8,859 nt of DNA from Rhodospirillales bacterium. GTDB lineage: Bacteria > Pseudomonadota > Alphaproteobacteria > Rhodospirillales > Casp-alpha2. The notes beneath the pieces were generated by a model. The model did no database searches. It was not told where the DNA came from and saw only the letters and a program-made list of their open reading frames with translations. Position 1 is the stretch's first letter. Each line of letters begins with the position of its first letter. Both the position numbers and the translations under genes were made by a program. Below are positions 1 to 6,105 of this stretch, piece by piece. The stretch lies in NCBI GenBank assembly GCA_028282185.1, contig JANQIJ010000418.1:1-8859 (forward strand), read 5' to 3'.

Positions 1-158
1 AAACTCCTGCCGTCTCCGGGCGTGCCATCGGGACAGATGGTCCCCCAACAATCGCCACGTAACGCCGCACCCAACGGAGAAACGGCGCCGGCCCCCTTGA
101 CGCCACCCCGTTGAAACGGGCATGACATAAATCCGTCACAACACGTTGGTGAACCGTC

Positions 159-890
159 ATGCCGTCGGAACGAACGGTCAACGACCCCGGCCGGCCAGCG
201 GAAGCGGCCGATCCCGCCGATACGGGGAACGCGGCGCTTGCCGTCATGGCGCGATTGCCGATCATCCGCATGCTGTCCCGGGCGACGACGCCGCACCTGG
301 CTAACCTTGGCATGACCGCCAACCAGGCGACGACCCTGGGGCTGGTCGCCGGTCTCGCCGCCGCCGCCTGTTTCGCCCAGGGCGGCACGGCATGGCAGGT
401 CGCCGGCGCGGTCCTGTTCTTCGTCTATTACCTATTGGATTACTGCGACGGCGAGTTGGCTCGAATGCTCGGCACCTCGTCCCGGTTCGGCGCGCTGTAT
501 GACGATATCGTCGATGGCGTCGTCCATGCGGCGTTTTTCCTGGGCGTAGGTTTTGCCGCGATGACCGCCTTCGCCGATCCCTTGTGGTTCTGGTTCGGCG
601 CGGCGGCGGCGCTGGGTGGCACGATCAATGCGTTTCTGCCCCTGTTCCTGGGCGGCGTCCCGGAGGGTGAGGATCAGGTCGCGCAATTGTCCGATCTGGA
701 CGCCGATGCGGGATGGACGGATGTGGCGGTTTTCGCCTTTCGCGGCCTGGCGCGGGCGGATTTCTGGTTGATCGTCCTGGCCTTGGCCGTGTTCGGCTGG
801 GTCTGGGTCCTGCTGCCGGCGGCAGCCATCGGCGCCCAGGTCTTCTGGCTGCTCTACCTTAAGAAATCCGTTCGCCGCATCCTGACCTAG
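159..890 (+). CDS. CDP-alcohol phosphatidyltransferase family membrane protein
   Basis: Predicted inner-membrane enzyme that transfers a phospho-alcohol or phosphatidyl group from a CDP-linked donor, as in phospholipid head-group synthesis. The family signature is complete: D94-x2-D97-G98-x2-A101-R102, then G111, D115 and D119. In known members the four Asp bind the two catalytic metal ions and the CDP pyrophosphate. A short TANQATTLG segment (residues 53-61) resembles the TPNQ-type motif that often precedes the first helix. Hydrophobic stretches near 57-73, 80-94, 121-139, 142-165 and a long one at 201-233 suggest five to six membrane helices. The length of 243 residues is normal for the family. 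The first 30 residues are polar and poorly conserved in look, and the ATG at 159 has no clear ribosome binding site, so the ATG at 246 (Met30) is a possible start. The acceptor alcohol cannot be told from sequence. It converges on the next gene. Confidence 0.88.
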   Translation: MPSERTVNDPGRPAEAADPADTGNAALAVMARLPIIRMLSRATTPHLANLGMTANQATTLGLVAGLAAAACFAQGGTAWQVAGAVLFFVYYLLDYCDGELARMLGTSSRFGALYDDIVDGVVHAAFFLGVGFAAMTAFADPLWFWFGAAAALGGTINAFLPLFLGGVPEGEDQVAQLSDLDADAGWTDVAVFAFRGLARADFWLIVLALAVFGWVWVLLPAAAIGAQVFWLLYLKKSVRRILT

Positions 891-905
891 GGGCGGGCGG
901 TCTTC

Positions 906-1766
906 TCAGGTCTCGGCGACAACAGGGTTGCCAAGGACGCCGATCCCCTCGATTTCAACTTCGACCCTGTCGCCGGCCGTCATCCAGCCGGGTGGATTCA
1001 TGGCATGGGCCACGCCCGACGGCGTGCCCGTGGCGATGATGTCGCCGGGCTCCAGGGTCATCACTTCGGAAATGATGGCGATCAGCCGGGCGACCGAGAA
1101 AATCATGTCGCCCGTGTTCGAATTCTGGCGTGTCTCACCATTGACCCGCGATGTGATCCGCAGGCCCGAGGCGCCCGGCGGCAGTTCGTCGGGCGTGACG
1201 ACGACGGGGCCCAGAGGACCGGTGCCGTCGAAGTTCTTGCCCGGCGTCCACTGCCGGGTCTTGCGCTGGTAGTCGCGCAAGGACACGTCGTTGAACATGG
1301 TATAGCCGAAGACATGGGTCAGGCCGTCGGCTTCGCTGATGTGGCGGCCACCGCGGCCGATGATGAAAGTCAGTTCGGCCTCGTAGTCCAGCTTGTCCGA
1401 GGCCTTGGGCAGGATCACCGGCGCTTCCGCCGCGACCAGTGACATCGGAAAGCGTGCGAACAAAGACGGATAGTCCGGCGGCTCGTGACCGCCTTCGCGG
1501 GCATGGGCCGCGTAATTCAGGCCGACGCAGATGAATTTCCCGGGCCGTTTGATCGGCAGCGCCGGCGTGACCTCGGAAAGGGAATGGCGCGCCGCGCCTT
1601 CGACGGCATTGGCGACCGTATTCATAGCCGCGTCGCCGCCCTCGATCAGCGTCAGCAGGTCGGGACATACGGTGCTGACATCCGCCACCCTGTCGCCCCC
1701 AGTTTCGTGCGCAATGACCACGCCCAGGCGCGGCCCGTCGCCGGCGTCAAACATCATCAATCGCAT
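906..1766 (-). CDS. Fumarylacetoacetate hydrolase (FAH) fold family protein
   Basis: Metal-dependent enzyme of the FAH superfamily, whose members cleave or isomerise C-C bonds in beta-diketo or 2-oxo acids (fumarylpyruvate hydrolase, 5-oxopent-3-ene-tricarboxylate decarboxylase, oxaloacetate decarboxylase and relatives). Visible motifs are VGLNYAAHARE (residues 81-91), the metal ligands E129 and E131 in DYEAEL, D160 in FNDVS, K177 in the GKNFDG region (175-181), and the family's GDIIATGTPSGV loop (241-252). All expected catalytic positions are present. Residues 1-70 form the usual weaker N-terminal domain. At 286 residues it has typical length. The ATG at 1764-1766 is preceded by GGGGAG about 9 bases upstream, which supports this start. 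It starts 23 bases after the uvrA stop on the same strand, so cotranscription is likely, though no functional link to repair is evident. The substrate cannot be assigned: this superfamily is often over-annotated. Confidence 0.9.
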   Translation of the reverse strand: MRLMMFDAGDGPRLGVVIAHETGGDRVADVSTVCPDLLTLIEGGDAAMNTVANAVEGAARHSLSEVTPALPIKRPGKFICVGLNYAAHAREGGHEPPDYPSLFARFPMSLVAAEAPVILPKASDKLDYEAELTFIIGRGGRHISEADGLTHVFGYTMFNDVSLRDYQRKTRQWTPGKNFDGTGPLGPVVVTPDELPPGASGLRITSRVNGETRQNSNTGDMIFSVARLIAIISEVMTLEPGDIIATGTPSGVAHAMNPPGWMTAGDRVEVEIEGIGVLGNPVVAET

Positions 1767-1789
1767 CTTGGTTTCTCCCCGGACGGACC

Positions 1790-4717
1790 TTAGGCTCGCT
1801 TCTTTTCATTTGCCGGCGACAGATAGGGCGCAAGATAGGCGCCGGTGAAGCTGCCGTCCGTGGCGGCGACGTCCTCGGGCGTGCCCTGGGCCACCAGTTT
1901 CCCGCCCTTGGTGCCGCCTTCGGGGCCCAAGTCGATGATCCAGTCTGCGGTCTTGATGACTTCCAGATTATGTTCGATGACGACCACGGTGTTGCCCTGG
2001 TCGACCAAGGCGTGAAGGACCTCCAGGAGCTTGCGCACGTCCTCGAAATGCAGGCCCGTCGTCGGCTCGTCCAGGATATAGAAGGTCTTGCCCGTGGCCC
2101 GGCGCGACAGTTCCTTGGCCAGCTTGACACGCTGCGCCTCGCCGCCGGACAACGTCGTCGCCTGCTGGCCCAGGTGGATGTAGCCCAGGCCGACCCGCTG
2201 CAGGGTCAGCATCTTGTCGCGGATCGCCGGCACGGCCTTGAAGAAGTCCGTTGCCTCGTCGACCGTCAGGTCCAACACCTCGGCAATGGATTTGCCGCGG
2301 AATTTAATGTCGAGCGTTTCCCGGTTGTAACGCTGGCCCTGACAGGTGTCGCAAGTGACGTAGACGTCGGGCAGGAAGTGCATTTCGATCTTGATCACGC
2401 CGTCGCCTTGGCAGGCCTCGCAGCGCCCGCCCTTGACGTTGAACGAGAAACGCCCTGGCTTGTAGCCGCGTGCCTTGGCTTCCGGCAGGTTGGCGAACCA
2501 GTCGCGGATCGGGGTGAAAGCGCCCGTATAGGTTGCCGGGTTGGACCGGGGCGTGCGGCCGATGGGGGATTGGTCGATATCCACCACCTTGTCGACGAAT
2601 TCCAGGCCGGTTAGGTCGTCGTGTTCGCCGGGGTGTTCCCGCGCGCCGTGCAGGCGCCGGGCGAGGGCCTTGTAGAGCGTTTCGACCACCAGCGTCGATT
2701 TGCCCCCGCCGGAGACCCCGGTGATGCAGGTGAGCGTGCCCAAGGGGAAGGTAATGTCGAGATTATCCAGGTTGTTGGCCCGCGCGCCCGTGAGTTTCAG
2801 GGCCTGGCCCTTCTTACCCGGGCGCCGCGCCTGCGGGATCGGCACTTGGCGGCGACCGGACAGGTACTGGCCGGTCAGGCTGTCTTCCACGGTCATGACT
2901 TCGCCCGCCGTTCCGGTGGCGACCACATGTCCGCCGTGCACACCGGCGCCCGGCCCCATGTCGATCAGATGATCGGCGGCGCGGATCGCGTCCTCGTCGT
3001 GTTCGACGACAATCACCGTATTGCCGAGGTCGCGCAGCCGCTCCAAGGTGGTCAGAAGGCGGGCATTGTCCCGCTGATGCAGCCCGATGGACGGCTCGTC
3101 CAGGACATAGAGCACCCCGGTCAGGCCCGAGCCGATCTGAGAGGCCAGGCGGATGCGCTGGCTTTCGCCGCCGGACAGGGTTCCGGAGGCCCGGGACAGG
3201 GTCAGGTATTCCAGGCCGACGTTCTTGAGAAAGCCCAGGCGTTCGTTGATTTCGCGAAGGATGCGGCGGGCGATCTCGCGCGCTTGATCGGGCAGGCGGT
3301 CTTCGAGACCGGCGAACCAGGCGTGGGCCGCGTCGATCGACATGTCGGCGACTTCCGAAATATGCAGGCCGTCGATCTTGACCGCGAGGGCTTCCGGCTT
3401 GAGGCGCTGACCGCCGCATTCCGAGCAGTCGGCCACGGTCTGAAAGCGGGCCAATTCGTCGCGTACCCAGGACGAATCCGTTTCCCGCCATCGGCGCTCC
3501 ATGTTCGGAATCACGCCTTCGAACGGTTTTGTGATGTCATAGGCCCGCTTGCCATCGTGGTAATGCATGGTGACGGCTTCTGTTCCGGTGCCGTACAGAA
3601 TGGCCTGCCGGACTTTTTTCGGCAGCTTGCGCCATTCCGTCGATTGGTTGAAATCGAAGTGCTGTCCCAGGCTTTTTAACGTCTGGTCGTAGTATTTGGA
3701 CGATGAATTCGCCCAAGGGGCGACGGCGCCGGCGGCGAGGGCGCGCGATTCGTCGGGAACCACCAGTTCGGGATCGAAATACATCTCGGTGCCCAGGCCG
3801 TCGCAGGCCGGGCAGGCGCCGAACGGATTGTTGAAGGAAAACAGCCGCGGCTCGATTTCATCGATCGTGAAGCCGGATACCGGGCAGGCGAAACGTGCCG
3901 AAAACACCGTTCGACCGGGCGGAACATGGTCCTGAATCCCGCTGGTCTTCTTGCCCTTTGTGCTGCCCTTCTTGCGGCTGCCGGCCTCATCCTGCTTCTG
4001 GGCGTCCGCGTCATCGGCATAGGCGATGCCCTCGGCCAGGTCCAGGGCCGTTTCAAGGGAATCGGCGAGTCTCGCTTCGATCCCGTCACCCACGACAAGC
4101 CGGTCGACCACGACCTCGATATCGTGTTTGAACTTCTTGTCCAGATCGGGCGCGTCCTCGATGTCATAGAGGGCGCCGTCGATGCGCAGCCGCTGATACC
4201 CCTTACGCGCCAGTTCGGCGATTTCCTTTTTGTATTCACCCTTGCGCCCGCGAACGATGGGGGCCAGCAGATAGAGCCGGGTGCCCGCGTCCATGGCCAT
4301 GATCCGGTCGACCATCTGGCTCACCGTCTGGCTTTCGATGGGCAGGCCGGTCGTCGGTGAATGGGGGACGCCCACCCGCGCGAACAAAAGCCGCATGTAA
4401 TCGTAGATTTCGGTCACCGTGCCCACGGTGGAACGCGGATTGCGGGAGGTCGTCTTCTGTTCGATGGAGATCGCCGGGCTGAGGCCCTCGATATGGTCCA
4501 CGTCCGGCTTTTGCATGAGTTCCAGGAACTGGCGGGCGTAGGCCGAGAGGCTTTCGACGTATCGACGCTGGCCTTCGGCGTAGATCGTGTCGAAGGCCAG
4601 CGACGACTTGCCCGAGCCCGAGAGGCCGGTAATCACCGTCAGGCTGTCGCGTGGAATTGCTACATCGACGTCGCGAAGATTGTGTTCTCGAGCGCCGCGA
4701 ACGTGAATTCTTTCCAT
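1790..4717 (-). CDS. uvrA: UvrA, excinuclease ABC subunit A
   Basis: Damage-recognition ATPase of nucleotide excision repair; as a dimer it loads UvrB onto damaged DNA. From the chosen start (975 residues) the two ABC ATPase units are complete: Walker A GLSGSGKS (31-38), signature LSGGE (514-518) and LDEP (539-542) in the first; Walker A GVSGGGKS (667-674), LSGGE (856-860) and LDEP (882-885) in the second. Zinc-binding CxxC pairs are at 431/434 and at 766/769 with 789/792. The first zinc module is altered: C278 is followed by Ser281 where E. coli has Cys, while C302/C305 are kept. A Lys/Ser/Gly-rich stretch of roughly 25 residues (about 238-268) is extra compared with E. coli UvrA. The frame is open upstream to an ATG at 4843, but the MERIHVRGAREHNL start at 4717 matches the family, and the extra 42 residues look non-conserved. 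A GGGGGA lies 10 bases before this ATG. No GTTC-N7-GTTC LexA box was found upstream. Confidence 0.97.
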   Translation of the reverse strand: MERIHVRGAREHNLRDVDVAIPRDSLTVITGLSGSGKSSLAFDTIYAEGQRRYVESLSAYARQFLELMQKPDVDHIEGLSPAISIEQKTTSRNPRSTVGTVTEIYDYMRLLFARVGVPHSPTTGLPIESQTVSQMVDRIMAMDAGTRLYLLAPIVRGRKGEYKKEIAELARKGYQRLRIDGALYDIEDAPDLDKKFKHDIEVVVDRLVVGDGIEARLADSLETALDLAEGIAYADDADAQKQDEAGSRKKGSTKGKKTSGIQDHVPPGRTVFSARFACPVSGFTIDEIEPRLFSFNNPFGACPACDGLGTEMYFDPELVVPDESRALAAGAVAPWANSSSKYYDQTLKSLGQHFDFNQSTEWRKLPKKVRQAILYGTGTEAVTMHYHDGKRAYDITKPFEGVIPNMERRWRETDSSWVRDELARFQTVADCSECGGQRLKPEALAVKIDGLHISEVADMSIDAAHAWFAGLEDRLPDQAREIARRILREINERLGFLKNVGLEYLTLSRASGTLSGGESQRIRLASQIGSGLTGVLYVLDEPSIGLHQRDNARLLTTLERLRDLGNTVIVVEHDEDAIRAADHLIDMGPGAGVHGGHVVATGTAGEVMTVEDSLTGQYLSGRRQVPIPQARRPGKKGQALKLTGARANNLDNLDITFPLGTLTCITGVSGGGKSTLVVETLYKALARRLHGAREHPGEHDDLTGLEFVDKVVDIDQSPIGRTPRSNPATYTGAFTPIRDWFANLPEAKARGYKPGRFSFNVKGGRCEACQGDGVIKIEMHFLPDVYVTCDTCQGQRYNRETLDIKFRGKSIAEVLDLTVDEATDFFKAVPAIRDKMLTLQRVGLGYIHLGQQATTLSGGEAQRVKLAKELSRRATGKTFYILDEPTTGLHFEDVRKLLEVLHALVDQGNTVVVIEHNLEVIKTADWIIDLGPEGGTKGGKLVAQGTPEDVAATDGSFTGAYLAPYLSPANEKKRA

Positions 4718-4762
4718 GGAAGTCCGTTCCCCCGACACGGGATGAAAGGGGCCAAGACCCCA

Positions 4763-4791
4763 GTCATATCGTCCTTGACCGTTGGCGTAAA
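4763..4791 (-). promoter_or_regulatory. Candidate uvrA promoter
   Basis: Reading the minus strand, TTTACG (4791-4786) and TATGAC (4768-4763) are separated by 17 bases. Each matches four of six consensus sigma-70 positions. Transcription would begin near 4756, giving a leader of about 40 bases before the preferred uvrA start at 4717. It would exclude the upstream ATG at 4843. Inferred by eye only; a competing candidate lies further upstream. Confidence 0.35.
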
Positions 4792-4863
4792 GCAGCAGTT
4801 TTGCGCGGAGGCTGCGGCGTGTAGATTCTTGGGAAATGGTCATTTATTTATATATTTCAATTT

Positions 4864-4869
4864 ATTATA
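4864..4869 (-). promoter_or_regulatory. Perfect TATAAT -10 hexamer upstream of uvrA
   Basis: In the AT-rich patch at 4841-4880, the minus strand reads an exact TATAAT. The sequence 17-18 bases upstream (near 4887-4893) does not resemble TTGACA, so the -35 element is poor. If used, transcripts would start near 4857. They would carry either a leader of about 140 bases to the start at 4717 or a nearly leaderless start at the in-frame ATG at 4843. AT-rich DNA yields such hexamers by chance, so support is modest. Confidence 0.3.
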
Positions 4870-4878
4870 TGGATTTAG

Positions 4879-4907
4879 CTGAGGTTTCGCTCGATTTCGC
4901 CTATGAT
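4879..4907 (+). promoter_or_regulatory. Weak candidate promoter for the 40-residue protein gene
   Basis: TATGAT (4902-4907) matches five of six -10 consensus positions. The hexamer 17 bases upstream (CTGAGG, 4879-4884) matches only three of six -35 positions. It points toward the small gene starting at 4976 and would give a leader of about 62 bases. Inference from position and hexamer match only. Confidence 0.28.
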
Positions 4908-4975
4908 CACCCCCGCGTCAGATGAGGTGCCTGCCTGTCGATCGGCCGCGCGGCCATGAAACAACGGGGGCAGAC

Positions 4976-5098
4976 ATGACCCAAGATGACAAAACGGCCT
5001 TGAAATGGGCGCTCGCGTCCCTGGCCTTGGTCGTTATGCTGGGCTATATCGCTTGTGCGTTCGCATGGCTGGTGTCCTCGGGCGTCGCGACTGAGTAG
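4976..5098 (+). CDS. Predicted 40-residue single-pass membrane protein
   Basis: A short gene of 40 codons plus TAG. The ATG is preceded by GGGGG (4966-4970) with 5 bases of spacing, a reasonable ribosome binding site. The N-terminus is charged (TQDDK, then K10). Residues about 12-34 form one uninterrupted hydrophobic helix rich in Ala, Leu and Val, with one Cys (27) and Trp at 11 and 31. The tail is short and ends in Glu. All positive charge lies before the helix, so the positive-inside rule predicts a cytoplasmic N-terminus. It is not a lipoprotein or secreted-signal design. A likely terminator follows at once, which makes this a compact self-contained unit. I recognise no family and assign no function. 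The main doubt is whether so short a frame is translated; the hydrophobic layout, ribosome binding site and terminator support it. Confidence 0.6.
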   Translation: MTQDDKTALKWALASLALVVMLGYIACAFAWLVSSGVATE

Positions 5099-5103
5099 AA
5101 AAC

Positions 5104-5139
5104 GGGCCTGACGCCGATCAATTCGTTGGCGCCCTTTTT
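5104..5139 (+). terminator. Likely intrinsic terminator after the 40-residue protein gene
   Basis: An interrupted stem pairs GGG (5104-5106) with CCC (5132-5134) and CGCC (5112-5115) with GGCG (5128-5131). A five-base bulge lies on the left side and the loop is about 12 bases. A run of five T follows directly (5135-5139). It begins 5 bases after the TAG at 5098. The T run directly after the GC stem is convincing, but the bulge lowers confidence. Confidence 0.45.
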
Positions 5140-5199
5140 CGTCCCGGTCCGAGACCCGGGTGCAAGTGTCCCCGGGGCCGAATATGGAAGGAGCCGGCA

Positions 5200-5436
5200 G
5201 TGGCGGATCAAAACGACGAACAGTTCGACAAGGCCGACGAGATTCTGTCCCGCGCGTTGCAGGAATTCATGTCCTCAGGGGTCAGTCAGGAAGTCTATGG
5301 CATGGCCTTGCTGGAAATCGGCGTTCTTGCCTTGGTTCGGCTCGACGAAAGCGATGCCCGCATTCAGGAACTGGTCGCCGATTTCGCGGCCCGTGCGCGG
5401 CGTGGCGGCCCGTTGACGACGGCCCCCGAAATTTGA
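5200..5436 (+). CDS. Small hypothetical protein, 78 residues
   Basis: Unrecognised small soluble protein. The GTG start at 5200 is preceded by AAGGAG (5188-5193) with 6 bases of spacing, the best ribosome binding site in the window, so translation is very likely. The N-terminal 12 residues are acidic and polar. Residues about 12-26, 29-46 and 50-67 read as amphipathic helices separated by a short turn at SSGVSQ, suggesting a small all-helical protein. There is no Cys, no signal peptide and no membrane segment. It is rich in Asp, Glu and Ala and weakly acidic overall. It lies between the divergent uvrA region and ssb, 99 bases before the ssb ATG, in the same direction. I considered short alphaproteobacterial DUF families but cannot match it to one from memory. 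Confidence 0.8.
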   Translation: MADQNDEQFDKADEILSRALQEFMSSGVSQEVYGMALLEIGVLALVRLDESDARIQELVADFAARARRGGPLTTAPEI

Positions 5437-5445
5437 CGCCAAAGA

Positions 5446-5475
5446 CTGGCAGCGGGCCCCGGTTCCGGCTAGAGT
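5446..5475 (+). promoter_or_regulatory. Candidate ssb promoter
   Basis: CTGGCA (5446-5451; four of six to TTGACA) is followed after 18 bases by TAGAGT (5470-5475; four of six to TATAAT) in the context GGCTAGAGT, a form I associate with housekeeping promoters of high-GC alphaproteobacteria. Transcription would begin near 5482, about 54 bases before the ssb start. A TTGACG at 5433-5438 overlaps the end of the previous gene but is 31 bases from this -10, too far to pair with it. Confidence 0.35.
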
Positions 5476-5535
5476 GCGGGCCTTCTTTGCGCGCCAGGAC
5501 GGGCGCATTCCAATCAGCCGTTTACGAGGATTTTC

Positions 5536-6021
5536 ATGGCGGGCAGTGTCAACAAAGTCATTCTTGTCGGTAACCTGGGACGCGATCCCGAGGTTCGGTT
5601 TTCCCAGGCGGGGCAGAAAATCGTCAATATGTCCGTTGCTACTTCAGAACGCTGGAAGGACCGCCAGTCGGGTGAACAGCGCGAGAAAACCGAATGGCAC
5701 CGCGTGGTCGTGTTCGACGAGCGGTTGGCCGACATCTGCGAGAAATATCTCAAGAAGGGGTCCAAGGTGTACTTGGAAGGCACCTTGCAAACCCGCAAAT
5801 GGACCGGGAACGACGGGGTTGAGAAATATACGACCGAGGTCGTTTTGCCCCGCTTCAACGGCGTCATGACAATGCTCGATGGTCGTGGCGATGGCGGTGG
5901 CGGTGGCGGTTATGGCGGCGACCAATCGGGGGGCGGTTGGGACGGCCCGTCGGGCGGCGGCGGCGGCGGTCCTGCGGGCGGCGGCCCGAGCCCGGATCTG
6001 GATGACGAAATTCCGTTCTAA
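5536..6021 (+). CDS. ssb: Single-stranded DNA-binding protein SSB
   Basis: Essential protein that coats single-stranded DNA as a tetramer in replication, recombination and repair. Residues 1-110 form the OB-fold DNA-binding domain, with NKVILVGNLGRDPEVR near the start, the ERWKD and EWHRVVVF strands, and the YLKKGSKVYLEGTLQTRKW region. Residues 116-152 are a disordered linker made largely of Gly runs. The last residues DLDDEIPF are the conserved acidic tip that recruits partner proteins. At 161 residues it is typical in length. The ATG follows GAGGA (5526-5530) by 5 bases. The linker is encoded by GGC/GGT-rich repetitive DNA (about 5887-5990), a possible site of slippage, but the frame is intact here. 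It is divergent to uvrA, as in many proteobacteria, with two small genes in between. Confidence 0.97.
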   Translation: MAGSVNKVILVGNLGRDPEVRFSQAGQKIVNMSVATSERWKDRQSGEQREKTEWHRVVVFDERLADICEKYLKKGSKVYLEGTLQTRKWTGNDGVEKYTTEVVLPRFNGVMTMLDGRGDGGGGGGYGGDQSGGGWDGPSGGGGGGPAGGGPSPDLDDEIPF

Positions 6022-6048
6022 CGGCCGCGCGGTTGCGCGCGGCGGCCG
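6022..6048 (+). terminator. GC-rich hairpin directly after the ssb stop
   Basis: CGGCCGC (6022-6028) pairs perfectly with GCGGCCG (6042-6048). Three more GC pairs lie inside (6029-6031 with 6038-6040) after a one-base bulge. It begins at the first base after the ssb TAA. No T run follows, so it is not a classical intrinsic terminator. It may act as a 3' end stabiliser, pause site or weak terminator before the kinase gene. Confidence 0.35.
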
Positions 6049-6105
6049 CGATTGGATCGGCCGGCCGCGCCGACACCTATTCGCGAGTTTGCCAAGGTGA
6101 CTGGG

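Noticed and set aside
1..28. Possible start of a minus-strand gene (CAT at 26-28)
   Set aside because: Only nine codons would lie in the window, and the GGGGGA upstream is 12 bases away; nothing identifies it as coding.
97..126. Promoter-like TTGACG (97-102) and CATGAC (121-126) before the first gene
   Set aside because: The -10 matches only three of six positions. A small hairpin (CCCGT/ACGGG, 106-120) overlaps it but has no T run. Too weak to call.
881..912. Inverted repeat CCTGA/TCAGG between the convergent first two genes
   Set aside because: Only a 5-pair stem with a 20-base loop and no T run on either strand; not supportable as a terminator.
2621..3679. Long plus-strand open frame opposite uvrA (352 codons)
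   Set aside because: It lies wholly antisense to the conserved uvrA gene, has no recognisable domain, and is the kind of long shadow frame expected in GC-rich DNA.
4718..4843. N-terminal extension of UvrA to the ATG at 4843
   Set aside because: The 42 extra residues do not resemble UvrA, there is no ribosome binding site at that ATG, and the conserved MERIHVRGAREHNL start at 4717 fits family length.
5887..5990. GGC/GGT-rich repeats resembling a simple-sequence repeat locus
   Set aside because: They encode the normal glycine-rich SSB linker in frame, so they are explained by the protein.
6052..6105. TTG at 6052 as the kinase start
   Set aside because: It has no ribosome binding site and sits in a GC-rich palindromic stretch; ATG at 6106 has AAGGTGA at ideal spacing.
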